A stretch of 64,000 nucleotides of DNA from the NCBI GenBank assembly GCA_964501915.1, contig CAZCVP010000001.1:1-64000 (forward strand), read 5' to 3'. This document shows, in pieces, positions 1 to 7,832 of this stretch (positions within the stretch are counted from its first letter, which is position 1; every line of letters starts with the position of its first letter). The position numbers and the translations under genes are program-made. The notes beneath the pieces were generated by a model. It did not search any database and was not told the DNA's origin. It saw only the letters and a list, made by a program, of their open reading frames with translations. This stretch comes from CAYFPX01 sp964501915. GTDB taxonomy: Bacteria > Myxococcota_A > UBA796 > CAJQPC01.

Positions 1-1050
1 GCCAGCCCGGAAGGGGGCGAGAGCCCCTCGGACAGCGAGGGGACCGTACGGCCCGAACCCCCGATCATCGAGACCGCACCCCCTCCGCGCCGGGTTCCCA
101 TCCCGCTGATCGAGGCCTCCACCGCCGAGGCCCCGCCCGACGAGCCCGCCCTCGTCGAGCTCGCCCCGGTCGAAGGAGAGCCCGAGCCCCTGCCGGTCGA
201 AGCGGCTCCCTCCGAGGACCTCGACCCGCTGGAGGTCGCCGGCGCCCCGGAGGACAAGCTGGTGGGGGACTTCCAGGAGGCCTCCTTCGGCGCACCGCCC
301 GCCCCGCCCGAGGTGCTGCCGCCGCTGCCCCCGGCCCCGGTGGCCCCGCCCGAGCCCCCCTACGCCCAGGAACCCGAGGTCTCCTTCACGCCCAGGAGCC
401 CCGAACCGTCCAGCTCACCACCCGCGGTGGCGGTCCCCCTGGCACCCGAGATGCCCAAGGGCGACGGCATCGCGTCCGCGGGCGGAGGCGGCATCCTGTC
501 GCGCACCCCCGAGCTGAGCGATCTCGACCTCCCTGGCTCCATCGGCGTCACCAACGATCCGAGCCGGGAGACCGAGCTGGGCGCCGGCAAGTGGACCGAG
601 TCCGGCCGCAGCCTCGAGGAGCTCCAGAAGTCCCTCCCCACGACCCCCATCCGCGAGCTGCGCCTCGACGGCGCCGGCCTGCCCTGGGGCCGCATCGTGT
701 TCGGCGCCGCCCTGCTCTTCCTGGTCCTGGCCGCGATCATCCGATCGGGCGACGATGGCGAGACGGTGGTCCCGCCGACGCCGACGGAGCCGGCGACCTC
801 CTCCCTTCCCACCCGCGCCGAAGCCGCCGCTGACGGTCCGGAGGTGACCGTGACCTCGGACCCGGAGAGGGCGCTGATCAGCCTGGACAGCACCAGCTAC
901 GGGCGAGCGCCGGCTCGGGTCCCGGTGCCGAGCGACGATGAGGTCCACGAGCTGTGCGCCGTCGCCGACCAGGTCCACGTGTGTCGAACCCTCACGGCCG
1001 AGCAGCTCCTGGAGACGGACCCTCTCCACCTCGATCTGACCGGCCCGTAG
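1..1050 (+). CDS. C-terminal part of a Pro-rich single-pass membrane protein with PEGA-like tail (5-prime end outside window)
   Basis: The frame is open from base 1, so the start lies to the left of the window. What is visible is a long, low-complexity segment rich in Pro, Glu and Ala, then a hydrophobic helix (WGRIVFGAALLFLVLAAII, about 690-745), then a short polar stretch and a small C-terminal domain containing VTVTSDPERALISLD, which resembles a PEGA domain (usually a surface or substrate-binding beta fold). Pro-rich linker, membrane helix and PEGA domain are a common C-terminal layout of bacterial Ser/Thr kinases and envelope proteins. The kinase part, if any, is not in view, so function stays open. 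The stop at 1048-1050 is 2 bp before the uvrC start. Confidence 0.7.
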   Translation, partial: ASPEGGESPSDSEGTVRPEPPIIETAPPPRRVPIPLIEASTAEAPPDEPALVELAPVEGEPEPLPVEAAPSEDLDPLEVAGAPEDKLVGDFQEASFGAPPAPPEVLPPLPPAPVAPPEPPYAQEPEVSFTPRSPEPSSSPPAVAVPLAPEMPKGDGIASAGGGGILSRTPELSDLDLPGSIGVTNDPSRETELGAGKWTESGRSLEELQKSLPTTPIRELRLDGAGLPWGRIVFGAALLFLVLAAIIRSGDDGETVVPPTPTEPATSSLPTRAEAAADGPEVTVTSDPERALISLDSTSYGRAPARVPVPSDDEVHELCAVADQVHVCRTLTAEQLLETDPLHLDLTGP

Positions 1051-1052
1051 GG

Positions 1053-2891
1053 GTGCCCACACTGGAGCAGCAGGCCGCGGCCCTGCCCACGAGCAGTGGG
1101 GTCTACCTCTTCAAGGACGCGGACGGCGTGGTGCTCTACGTCGGAAAGGCGGTGAACCTGCGCGCTCGCGTGCGCCAGTACCTGGCCGGCCAGGACGGGC
1201 GCTTCATGGTGCGCTTCCTGGTGGCCCAGTCAGCCGACGTCGAGGTCGTGCTCACGGACAGCGAGAAGGAAGCGCTGATCCTCGAGAACACCCTGATCAA
1301 GCGCCACAACCCCCGCTACAACGTCAAGCTCCGCGACGACAAGAACTTCCTCCACCTCCGGATCTTCCCGCGGGGACGCTGGCCTCGCTACACCCTCGTC
1401 CGCCGCATCCGGGACGATGGCTCCCGGACCTTCGGGCCCTACAGCTCAGCCCAGCGGGCTCGCCGAACCCTGGACTTCGTCCATCGCACCTTCCGCCTGC
1501 GCACCTGTACCGACGCGGTCCTGCGCTCACGCACCCGGCCATGCCTGCTCTACCAGATGGGACGCTGCGCAGCCCCCTGCGTGGACGGACTGACCACCGA
1601 GGCCGAGTACGGCGAGCTGGTCCGCGACTCGATGCTCTTGTTGGAGGGCCGCAACACCGAGGTCGTCGCGCGGCTCCAGGAGCGCATGTTCGCGGCCTCC
1701 GGTGAGGAGAGGTTCGAGGAGGCGGCCCGCCTCCGAGACCTGATCCAGACCGTCGAGCGCACGCTGGAACGACAGCGCGTGGTGGACCGTGGCCTCGGCG
1801 ACCGCGACGTCTGGGGGCTCTTCCGGGAGGGGGATCGCGGGGTCGCCGTGGTGCTGCCGGTGCGGGCCGGGATGATGCTGGAGCCGGCCGCGATGCCCTT
1901 CGAGGGGGTCTTGGAGGAGGGGGGCGAGCTGCTCTCGACCCTGCTCAACACCTGGTACGGCAGCGGTCGCACGGTGCCCCCGGAGGTGTTGGTGCCGGCG
2001 CTGCCGCCCGACGCCGAGCCCCTGGCCGAGCTCCTGGGAGAGGGGACCGGGCGCCGGGTGAAGCTCCGCCAGCCGCAGCGCGGCGAGAAGGTCCGCCTGC
2101 TTCGCCTCGCCGAGCGCAACGCTCACGACCGCTACCTGCGAGACAACGAACGAGCGGCCCGGCTGCGTCGGGCCCTCGTCGAGCTCGCGGAGCTGCTCGA
2201 GCTCCCCGATCCCCCCCGCCGCATCGAGTGCTTCGACAACTCGAACCTCCAGGGACACCACCCGGTGTCGAGCTGCGTGGTCTTCGTCGACGGAGAGCCG
2301 GCCAAGAAGGCCTACCGGACCTACCGGGTCCGCACCGTCGAAGGCGCGGACGACTACGCGACCATGGCCGAGGTCCTCGGCCGCCGGTTCCGCCGAGCCA
2401 CGGACGAGGGGCTCTTCCCCGACCTGCTGGTCGTCGACGGGGGCAAGGGACAGCTCAACGTCGCCCTGGCCGTGCTCGAGGAGCTGGGCCTGACCTGGCA
2501 GCCGGTGATCGGCCTGGCGAAGGCCCGCGCCGAGAAGCGTCGCGGCGAGACCGCCCCGGTCGACAAGATCCTCGTCCCGGGACGCGCCGAGCCCATCCGA
2601 CTCCCCGACCACCACCCGTCCCTGAACCTGCTGCGCCACATCCGGGACGAGTCCCACCGCTTCGCGATCAACTTCCACCGCAAGGTCCGGCGCAAGAGCA
2701 CCCTGGCGTCGGTCCTGGAGGAGATCCCGGGGATCGGACCCAGTCGCCGCAAGGCGCTCTTGCGTCACTTCGGCAGCGCACGGGCCCTGGCCGGTGCCAC
2801 CGTGATCGAGCTCAGCCAGGTCCCCGGCATCGGGCGCTCGACGGCCCAGCGGATCCGCGAGGCGCTGGACGAGGCCGCACAGCAGCGCTGA
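1053..2891 (+). CDS. uvrC: Excinuclease ABC subunit C
   Basis: UvrC makes both incisions around bulky DNA lesions in the cytoplasmic UvrABC nucleotide excision repair complex. The product is 612 aa, the normal family length. Visible parts are the N-terminal GIY-YIG nuclease (residues about 12-90, with GVYLF and LYVGKA), the CAAPC cysteine motif near 173, the UVR/UvrB-binding helix (about 200-235), the RNase H-like 5-prime incision domain with VVDGGKGQL around D462, and tandem helix-hairpin-helix motifs at the C-terminus (IPGIGPSRRKALL, VPGIGRSTAQRI). The GTG at 1053 is chosen because it gives the usual VPTLEQQAAALP start, 2 bp after the preceding stop. The longer ATG upstream would overlap the previous gene by about 100 bp. 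Confidence 0.97.
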   Translation: MPTLEQQAAALPTSSGVYLFKDADGVVLYVGKAVNLRARVRQYLAGQDGRFMVRFLVAQSADVEVVLTDSEKEALILENTLIKRHNPRYNVKLRDDKNFLHLRIFPRGRWPRYTLVRRIRDDGSRTFGPYSSAQRARRTLDFVHRTFRLRTCTDAVLRSRTRPCLLYQMGRCAAPCVDGLTTEAEYGELVRDSMLLLEGRNTEVVARLQERMFAASGEERFEEAARLRDLIQTVERTLERQRVVDRGLGDRDVWGLFREGDRGVAVVLPVRAGMMLEPAAMPFEGVLEEGGELLSTLLNTWYGSGRTVPPEVLVPALPPDAEPLAELLGEGTGRRVKLRQPQRGEKVRLLRLAERNAHDRYLRDNERAARLRRALVELAELLELPDPPRRIECFDNSNLQGHHPVSSCVVFVDGEPAKKAYRTYRVRTVEGADDYATMAEVLGRRFRRATDEGLFPDLLVVDGGKGQLNVALAVLEELGLTWQPVIGLAKARAEKRRGETAPVDKILVPGRAEPIRLPDHHPSLNLLRHIRDESHRFAINFHRKVRRKSTLASVLEEIPGIGPSRRKALLRHFGSARALAGATVIELSQVPGIGRSTAQRIREALDEAAQQR

Positions 2892-2898
2892 CCCGCCG

Positions 2899-3564
2899 CT
2901 ACTTGCCGAGCACCAGGTCCTTGACCTTGTCCTCGACCTGCCCCTGCTCGGTGTTGCCCTGGTTGGTCCAGTGGATGACCATCTCCTGGTCGATCACGTA
3001 GGTCATCGGCGGCGTGGAGGCCCAGGGGCTCGTGGACACCGAGCCGTCCGTGGGCCGGTAGAGGACCGTAGGCAGCGAGTAGGTGTCGGCCCAGCTCTCG
3101 GCCGCGTCGACATCGGCCTGGGTCAGGTTCGAGTCCGTCAACAGGAACGCGGCGGTGGCGGCCCCGTACTGGGAGCCGAGGCTGGCCAGCCACCCGGAGA
3201 TCTCCTGGAAGCGGGAGTCCGTCGCGTCGCCGAAGGTCAGGATGATCACCCGCCCGTACTGGCCATACAGCGCCCAGTCGTCGTCGTCCTGGTCGGGCGC
3301 GACCAGGTTGTAGGCCACGTCTCCGCGGCTGTAGCCGGTGCCTTCGAGGTCGAGCCCGGTGTCCGCCGTGTCCGCCGTGTCCGCCGTGTCCGCCGTGTCG
3401 GTGGTGCCCGGATCGGTGTCGGTGGTGTCGGTGCCGGTGTCGTCGCCGTTGTTGGTGTAGAAGGGGCCCGTGTCGTTGGGAGGATCCACGCGGGTGCCGT
3501 CCCCGCCGAAGCCATCGTCCTTGTCACAGCCCAGGAGCAGCAGAGTCAGGACCAGAGTGCCCAT
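2899..3564 (-). CDS. Lipoprotein with thioredoxin/redoxin-like domain
   Basis: The 221-aa product starts with a short lipoprotein signal (MGTLVLTLLLLGC, lipobox LLGC), followed by an Asp/Thr/Gly-rich disordered linker of about 75 residues and then a domain of about 130 residues. That domain has the order of an AhpC/TSA-type redoxin fold (VAYNLVAPDQ, GRVIILTFGDATDSRFQEIS, PTVLYRPTDG, PMTYVIDQEMVIHW). The usual CxxC active site is absent: the position after LTFGDAT has no cysteine pair, so redox activity is doubtful. The ATG at 3564 is preferred over longer starts because it begins the signal peptide and lies 8 nt from an extended -10 element. Its stop is 7 bp from the uvrC stop (convergent). 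Confidence 0.8.
   Translation of the reverse strand: MGTLVLTLLLLGCDKDDGFGGDGTRVDPPNDTGPFYTNNGDDTGTDTTDTDPGTTDTADTADTADTADTGLDLEGTGYSRGDVAYNLVAPDQDDDDWALYGQYGRVIILTFGDATDSRFQEISGWLASLGSQYGAATAAFLLTDSNLTQADVDAAESWADTYSLPTVLYRPTDGSVSTSPWASTPPMTYVIDQEMVIHWTNQGNTEQGQVEDKVKDLVLGK
3362..3397 (-). repeat. Four perfect 9-bp tandem repeats inside a lipoprotein linker
   Basis: The 9-bp unit tccgccgtg is repeated four times on the plus strand and encodes the repeated Asp-Thr-Ala of the linker in the overlapping minus-strand lipoprotein. Unit loss or gain keeps the frame, so linker length may vary. Confidence 0.9.
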
Positions 3565-3572
3565 AGGCAGGC

Positions 3573-3578
3573 AATGTA
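3573..3578 (-). promoter_or_regulatory. Extended -10 element for the redoxin-like lipoprotein
   Basis: The minus strand reads TGCTACATTG, an extended -10 (TGnTANNNT), with only 8 nt before the ATG at 3564. The expected transcript start falls within about 2 nt of the ATG, so the mRNA is probably leaderless. The same TGCTACATTG string precedes the small secreted-peptide gene that starts at 53131. No good -35 was found. Confidence 0.4.
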
Positions 3579-3598
3579 GCATCCAGGCGGAGACTCGA

Positions 3599-4387
3599 AT
3601 GGACAACGACGCCATCCAGGAGGCCCGAGACGTCATCGCCGGGGCGACCCGCCTCCTCGTGGTGACCGGTGCCGGCATCTCGGCGGAGTCCGGCATTCCG
3701 ACCTTCCGGGGCGAAGGCGGCCTCTGGGAGGGCTACCGGGCCGAGGAGCTGGCGACGGTGGCGGCCTTCACCGAAGACCCGGCCCGGGTGTGGCGCTGGT
3801 ACCGCTGGCGCCGGGGGATCTGCAACGACGCCAGCCCGAACGCCGGCCACGCCGCCCTGGTGGCGCTGGAGCACCAGGTGCTCGGTCGCCACGGGTGGAT
3901 CGCCTCCCAGGGGCTCCCGGACGCCCCCTTCCTGCTGGCCTCCCAGAACGTCGACGGACTCCACCTCCGGGCCGGCAGCCGAGCCCTGGTCGAGCTGCAC
4001 GGCAACATCGACCTCGGACGCTGCACCGCCTGCAGCCGGATCGGGCTGCTCGAGGAGGACCCCGGCTCCCCCGACGGCCCCGTGCCCCTCTGCGGGCGGT
4101 GTGGGGCGCCGCTACGGCCGCACATCCTCTGGTTCGGCGAGTCCTACTGGCCGGGGGTGATCGAGCTCTGCCTCCACCACGCCCACGCCTGCGACGTGGT
4201 CCTGGTGGTCGGCACCTCGGGCATGGTCTGGCCCCCGGTGGCGGTCGCGCTGCGGGCCAGGGAGACCGGCGCCACCCTGATCGACGTGAACCCGAACCGG
4301 TCCGCGGTCAGCGAGAACGCGGACCTGTGGCTCCAGGGACCTGCGGGAGAGGTGCTGCCGCGCCTTCTCGGCGACGACGCTCCCTGA
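3599..4387 (+). CDS. cobB: Sir2-family NAD-dependent protein deacylase (SIRT5/CobB type)
   Basis: Sirtuins remove acyl groups from protein lysines using NAD+, giving nicotinamide and O-acyl-ADP-ribose. The 262-aa product has the Rossmann motif TGAGISAESGIPTFRG (residues 23-38), QNVDGLH (116-122), the catalytic His of VELHG (134) and a zinc ribbon with cysteines 142, 145, 165 and 168. Y68-x-x-R71 in VWRWYRWRR sits where SIRT5 and E. coli CobB carry the Tyr/Arg pair that binds negatively charged acyl groups, so desuccinylase/demalonylase activity is likely alongside deacetylation (inference). ATG 3599 is used because homology begins directly after it and GGCGGAG lies upstream. It is divergent from the lipoprotein gene, with 34 bp between start codons. 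Confidence 0.93.
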   Translation: MDNDAIQEARDVIAGATRLLVVTGAGISAESGIPTFRGEGGLWEGYRAEELATVAAFTEDPARVWRWYRWRRGICNDASPNAGHAALVALEHQVLGRHGWIASQGLPDAPFLLASQNVDGLHLRAGSRALVELHGNIDLGRCTACSRIGLLEEDPGSPDGPVPLCGRCGAPLRPHILWFGESYWPGVIELCLHHAHACDVVLVVGTSGMVWPPVAVALRARETGATLIDVNPNRSAVSENADLWLQGPAGEVLPRLLGDDAP

Positions 4388-4529
4388 GCCTGCGCACCGA
4401 CTTCCACAGGGCCGCGTTCAGGCGGACCCGACGCTCCCGGTCGAGCTGACGCTCGGACAGGAGCGACTCCGAGGCCGAGGTCCCCGCGGTACCGGGCTCG
4501 AGGGTCCAGGGGGACGTCTGGCGGGGCAT
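4308..4529 (-). CDS. Small Arg-rich hypothetical protein (73 aa), uncertain
   Basis: The minus-strand reading frame starting MPRQTSPWTLEPG has G/C in nearly all third codon positions over its first 55 codons, as real genes here do, and encodes a basic amphipathic stretch (RRVRLNAALWKSVRRLRERRRR). It overlaps the 3-prime end of the sirtuin gene by about 80 bp on the opposite strand. No family was recognised. It may be a true small gene filling the 4388-4611 gap, or a chance open frame. Confidence 0.35.
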   Translation of the reverse strand: MPRQTSPWTLEPGTAGTSASESLLSERQLDRERRVRLNAALWKSVRRLRERRRREGAAAPLPQVPGATGPRSR

Positions 4530-4611
4530 CGGACCTCCGCGACCCTCCCCCCACGAACTGGATGTCTCCAGGAGCCGCCATCCTTCAAACGGGCCTTCGT
4601 GGCCATTCCCC

Positions 4612-5358
4612 TCAGAATGCGACACCCGCCGTCGCCGCCAGCCAGGGGGACCACGCTGCGGGGGGGGTCGGCTCTCCTCGCCGGGCGGTCTCCTGCCGCT
4701 CCCAGGGCGCGGCCGGGATCCAGTCCAGGTTGGCGTGCAGGGTCCCGAACAGCCAGCCGTGGTGCAGGGTCAGCGCCGCGCCCCCTCCCACCCGTGTCCC
4801 CAGGAGGTCGTGCGTCGTCCAGGAGGGATCGAGGTAGTCGGAGCGGCCGATCAGGGCGACGCCGCGCAGCACCCAGAGGTCCAGGCGGCCTTCGATCCGG
4901 CCGTCCGGGGTGGCGTAGCGCCCCCCGATCGTCGGCCCGGCGAGGAGGTAGCCGGCGAAGTCGGGCTCTACGTGGAGCTGGTTCACCAGCGCGCTGTGCG
5001 CCGGTCGCGGGAAGGCCTGGTCGCCCGCGACCCGGGCGCCGAGCAGGAGGTGGCCGTCGAGGCCGGACCAGGCCAGCGTCCCCCAGCCCCGCCGTCCCCA
5101 CCACCCGGGTAGCTCCACCGCCCCGGTGATCTCCTGCAGGACGGGCTCCAGCTCCGCAGTCGGCTGGCGGTAGGCGGTGGCCTGCACCTCCGCCGAGAGC
5201 CACGGCAGGTCGAACCGCAGCCCGAGGCCACCCGAGACCACCGACGGCGAGGCCTCGACGGCCGCCCCACCGGCGACACGCCAGGACCGGGTACTCGACG
5301 AGGGCTCCTCAGCCTGGGCGGACGCAGAGAGCAGACACAGCGCGGTGACCAGGTACAT
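4612..5358 (-). CDS. Secreted, probable outer-membrane beta-barrel protein of unknown function
   Basis: The 248-aa product has a clean Sec signal (MYLVTALCLLSASAQA, cleavage after AQA). The mature part is made of alternating short hydrophobic strands with aromatic girdles (GLRFDLPWLSAEVQATAYR, GWGTLAWSGLDGHLLLGARV, AALTLHHGWLFGTLHANLDW) and ends in Phe (AGVAF). A terminal aromatic residue after an alternating strand is the usual C-terminal signal of outer-membrane beta-barrels recognised by BamA. I infer a small barrel. No specific family was recognised. ATG 5358 is used because it begins the signal peptide. Its start is 74 bp downstream of the stop of the ETF-QO gene. Confidence 0.65.
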   Translation of the reverse strand: MYLVTALCLLSASAQAEEPSSSTRSWRVAGGAAVEASPSVVSGGLGLRFDLPWLSAEVQATAYRQPTAELEPVLQEITGAVELPGWWGRRGWGTLAWSGLDGHLLLGARVAGDQAFPRPAHSALVNQLHVEPDFAGYLLAGPTIGGRYATPDGRIEGRLDLWVLRGVALIGRSDYLDPSWTTHDLLGTRVGGGAALTLHHGWLFGTLHANLDWIPAAPWERQETARRGEPTPPAAWSPWLAATAGVAF

Positions 5359-5432
5359 GGGGAGGCCCTCCTTCGAGCACACTCCCCCCTACCGCCGGGG
5401 GCGGCGCATCGTTTCCGGGCTGTCCCAGCGCG

Positions 5433-7133
5433 CTACAGGTAGCCGTACTCCGGACCGTCTCCGCCCTCGGGCGGGACCCACTGGATGATCTGGTAGGGAT
5501 CGCGGATGTCGCAGGTCTTGCAGTGCACGCAGTTGGAGAAGTCCACCTGCATCTCCTTGCGACCGTTCTCCTCGTTGTCGACCATGTTGTAGACCTGGGC
5601 CGGACAGAAGCGCTCGCAGGGGTTGCCGTACTCCTCGGCGCACTTCGTGGCGCAGATCTCGGTGTCGGTGATGCGCAGGTGGCAGGGCTGGTGCTCGTCG
5701 TGCTTGGTGCCCGACAGGTAGACGTCGGTGAGCTTGTCCAGCAGGTAGGTGCCGTCGTACTTGATGTCGTCGCGGGACGGCATGGCGTTGCCGTTGTGGA
5801 CGTGGCTCAGCCGCCGCATGCCCTCGTGGTCGGCGTGGAAGGACCGGGTGGCCCCCGGCCCGAAGACCTTCTGCAGGGCGAACTTGAACCCGCCACCGAG
5901 GAGGCCCCCGCTGGCGAAGCCGGCGTGGAAGTTCTTGGTCGGCTCCATCTCCTCGCGGATCCAGGAGGCGTCCACCCGCTCCTTGTAGGCCGCGAGCACC
6001 TCGCTGGAGGCGTCGTCCTTGACCAGGGCGTCCATGGCGGTCTCGGCCGCCAGCATGCCGGACTTCATCGACAGGTGGATGCCCTTGATCCGGGCCGGGT
6101 TGAGGAAGCTGGCGCTGTCGCCGACGATCAGCGCCCCCGGGGCGTAGAGCTGGGGGATCGAGCTCCAGCCACCGACGGTCACGGTCTTGGCGCCGTACTT
6201 CACCACCTTGCCCGAGCCGAGCTTGGACCGGATCTTGGGGTGGTCCTTGAGCTTCTGGAGCAGGTAGTGGACGTCGAGGGCGGGGTCCTCGTGGTCCAGG
6301 CTGGCCATCATGCCGATGCAGGCCCGGTCGCCACCCATGGTGTAGATGAACGCACCGCCGAAGGCATCGAGGGTCAGGGGGTAGCCGGAGAGCAGCCAGA
6401 CCTCGCCCTCGGTGATGGTGCCCTCGGGAAACTCCAGGACCTCCTTGCAGCCCAGCTCGTAGGCCATCGGGTTGGCGTCGTCGTCGAGGTGGAAGCGGTC
6501 CACCAGGATGCGGGTCAGGTGACCCCGCGGTCCCTCACCGAGGACGGTGACCTTGGCCTCCAGGTCCATGCCCGGCTCGAAATTGTCCTTGGGCTGCCCG
6601 TCCGCGCCCACGCCCTTGTCCCCGCAGCGCACGCCGGTGACCACACCCTCGTCCTCGCCCAGCAGGTCGAAGCCGGCGAAGCCGGGAAAGACCATCACGC
6701 CACGCTCCTCGGCGATCTCGGCGAGCCAGGCCTGGAACTTGGCGATGGAGACGATGGGCAGGCCCTTGTCCTCGAACTCCGGCGGCAGCAGCGGCGCCTT
6801 GAGGGCACGCTTCTCGGTCAGGAAGAACAGGGACTCCTTCTCGACCCAGCGCTCCAGTGGGAAGTCTTCCCGCTCCTTCCAGTCGGGGACCAGCTCGTCG
6901 AGGGCCCTCGGGTCGAGCACGGCACCGGAGATGCCGTGGGCGCCGATCTCGGAGGCCTTGTCGATGAGGGCGATCATCGGTTCGTCGAGGGCCTCGCCCT
7001 CGATGGAGCCGTCGGCCACGCCTTCGTTGTGCTTCTCGATGAGGTCCATCAGCCGGATGGCCCCGGCGAGACAGGCGGGACCGCCACCCACGAAGAGGAC
7101 ATCGACCGGCATCGCTTCGCGTTCGACTTCCAT
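5433..7133 (-). CDS. Electron transfer flavoprotein-ubiquinone oxidoreductase
   Basis: ETF-QO is a monotopic inner-membrane FAD/[4Fe-4S] enzyme that passes electrons from ETF (fed by acyl-CoA and other dehydrogenases) to ubiquinone or menaquinone. The product is 566 aa, the family length. An N-terminal FAD-binding motif (VLFVGGGPACLAGAIRL, residues about 12-28), a central domain with GLPIVSIAKFQAWLAE and LIVGDSASFLNPARIKGIHLSMKSG, and a C-terminal ferredoxin-like segment with NPCERFCPAQVY and CVHCKTCDIRDP are all visible. One oddity is that the last Gly of the GxGxxG nucleotide-binding motif is Cys (GGGPAC). No etfA or etfB gene is adjacent. Confidence 0.94.
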   Translation of the reverse strand: MEVEREAMPVDVLFVGGGPACLAGAIRLMDLIEKHNEGVADGSIEGEALDEPMIALIDKASEIGAHGISGAVLDPRALDELVPDWKEREDFPLERWVEKESLFFLTEKRALKAPLLPPEFEDKGLPIVSIAKFQAWLAEIAEERGVMVFPGFAGFDLLGEDEGVVTGVRCGDKGVGADGQPKDNFEPGMDLEAKVTVLGEGPRGHLTRILVDRFHLDDDANPMAYELGCKEVLEFPEGTITEGEVWLLSGYPLTLDAFGGAFIYTMGGDRACIGMMASLDHEDPALDVHYLLQKLKDHPKIRSKLGSGKVVKYGAKTVTVGGWSSIPQLYAPGALIVGDSASFLNPARIKGIHLSMKSGMLAAETAMDALVKDDASSEVLAAYKERVDASWIREEMEPTKNFHAGFASGGLLGGGFKFALQKVFGPGATRSFHADHEGMRRLSHVHNGNAMPSRDDIKYDGTYLLDKLTDVYLSGTKHDEHQPCHLRITDTEICATKCAEEYGNPCERFCPAQVYNMVDNEENGRKEMQVDFSNCVHCKTCDIRDPYQIIQWVPPEGGDGPEYGYL

Positions 7134-7244
7134 CGCTCCAGCTCCTTGGCGAGAGGGGGGTTCGGGGTATCCGGTCCCCGAGACACCGTCATTGGCCCCC
7201 GTCAGGGTGGGGGGCTACAACGCCACGTCATCACGGGGAAGGCT

Positions 7245-7832
7245 GTGAGCACCACGCGCCAGAAGTGGTTCCTGTTCTTGGGTGTGAACGTCGTGCTGGT
7301 CCTCGCGGACCAGCTCACCAAGATCTGGATCCGCTCGAACATCCTGTCCCGCCGCGACGCCATCGAGGTCATCGACGGCTTCTTCCAGATCGTCCACGTC
7401 ACCAACCGCGGCGCGGCCTTCGGGAGCTTCGGTCAGTCGGGCGACCTCGAGAGCCGGATGACGATGTTCCTGGCGTTCACCGCGGTGGTGTTGGCCCTGA
7501 TCGCCTGGCAGGTCCACCAGCTCGACAGCGAGGACCGCTTCCTGACCTTCATCCTGGGCATGATCACCGCCGGTGCCCTGGGCAACGCCATCGACCGCGC
7601 CCTGTTCTCCGGAGTGACCGACTTCCTCCGGTTCTACGCCGCCCGCGGCACCGAGTGGTGCGCCTGGCTCAGCGACAAGTTCAACACCTGCGAGTACCCC
7701 TCCTTCAACGTGGCCGACTCCTGCATCGTGGTCGGGGTGATCCTGTTCCTCGTCCACTACCTCTTCCTGGAGGACCGCAAGGGCGAGGTCGACCTGATCT
7801 CGAGCGACCCGATCGAGGAGGCGGGCGTCTGA
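7245..7832 (+). CDS. lspA: Lipoprotein signal peptidase (signal peptidase II)
   Basis: LspA is an inner-membrane aspartyl protease that cleaves the signal peptide of diacylglyceryl-prolipoproteins. The 195-aa product has four predicted membrane helices and the family motifs NRGAAFG (about residue 54), GALGNAIDR (first catalytic Asp) and FNVADSCIVVG (second catalytic Asp). The GTG at 7245 is chosen because a GGGGAAGG Shine-Dalgarno lies just upstream and no better in-frame start fits. It overlaps the next gene, lgt, by 1 nt (TGATG), so two consecutive steps of lipoprotein maturation are translationally coupled. This suits the many lipoproteins in the window. Confidence 0.95.
   Translation: MSTTRQKWFLFLGVNVVLVLADQLTKIWIRSNILSRRDAIEVIDGFFQIVHVTNRGAAFGSFGQSGDLESRMTMFLAFTAVVLALIAWQVHQLDSEDRFLTFILGMITAGALGNAIDRALFSGVTDFLRFYAARGTEWCAWLSDKFNTCEYPSFNVADSCIVVGVILFLVHYLFLEDRKGEVDLISSDPIEEAGV

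Noticed and set aside
5523..7244. Very long plus-strand frame running antisense through the ETF-QO gene into lspA
   Set aside because: It is an antisense shadow created by GC3 bias. The ETF-QO motifs are on the minus strand, and lspA starts at GTG 7245 with a ribosome binding site.
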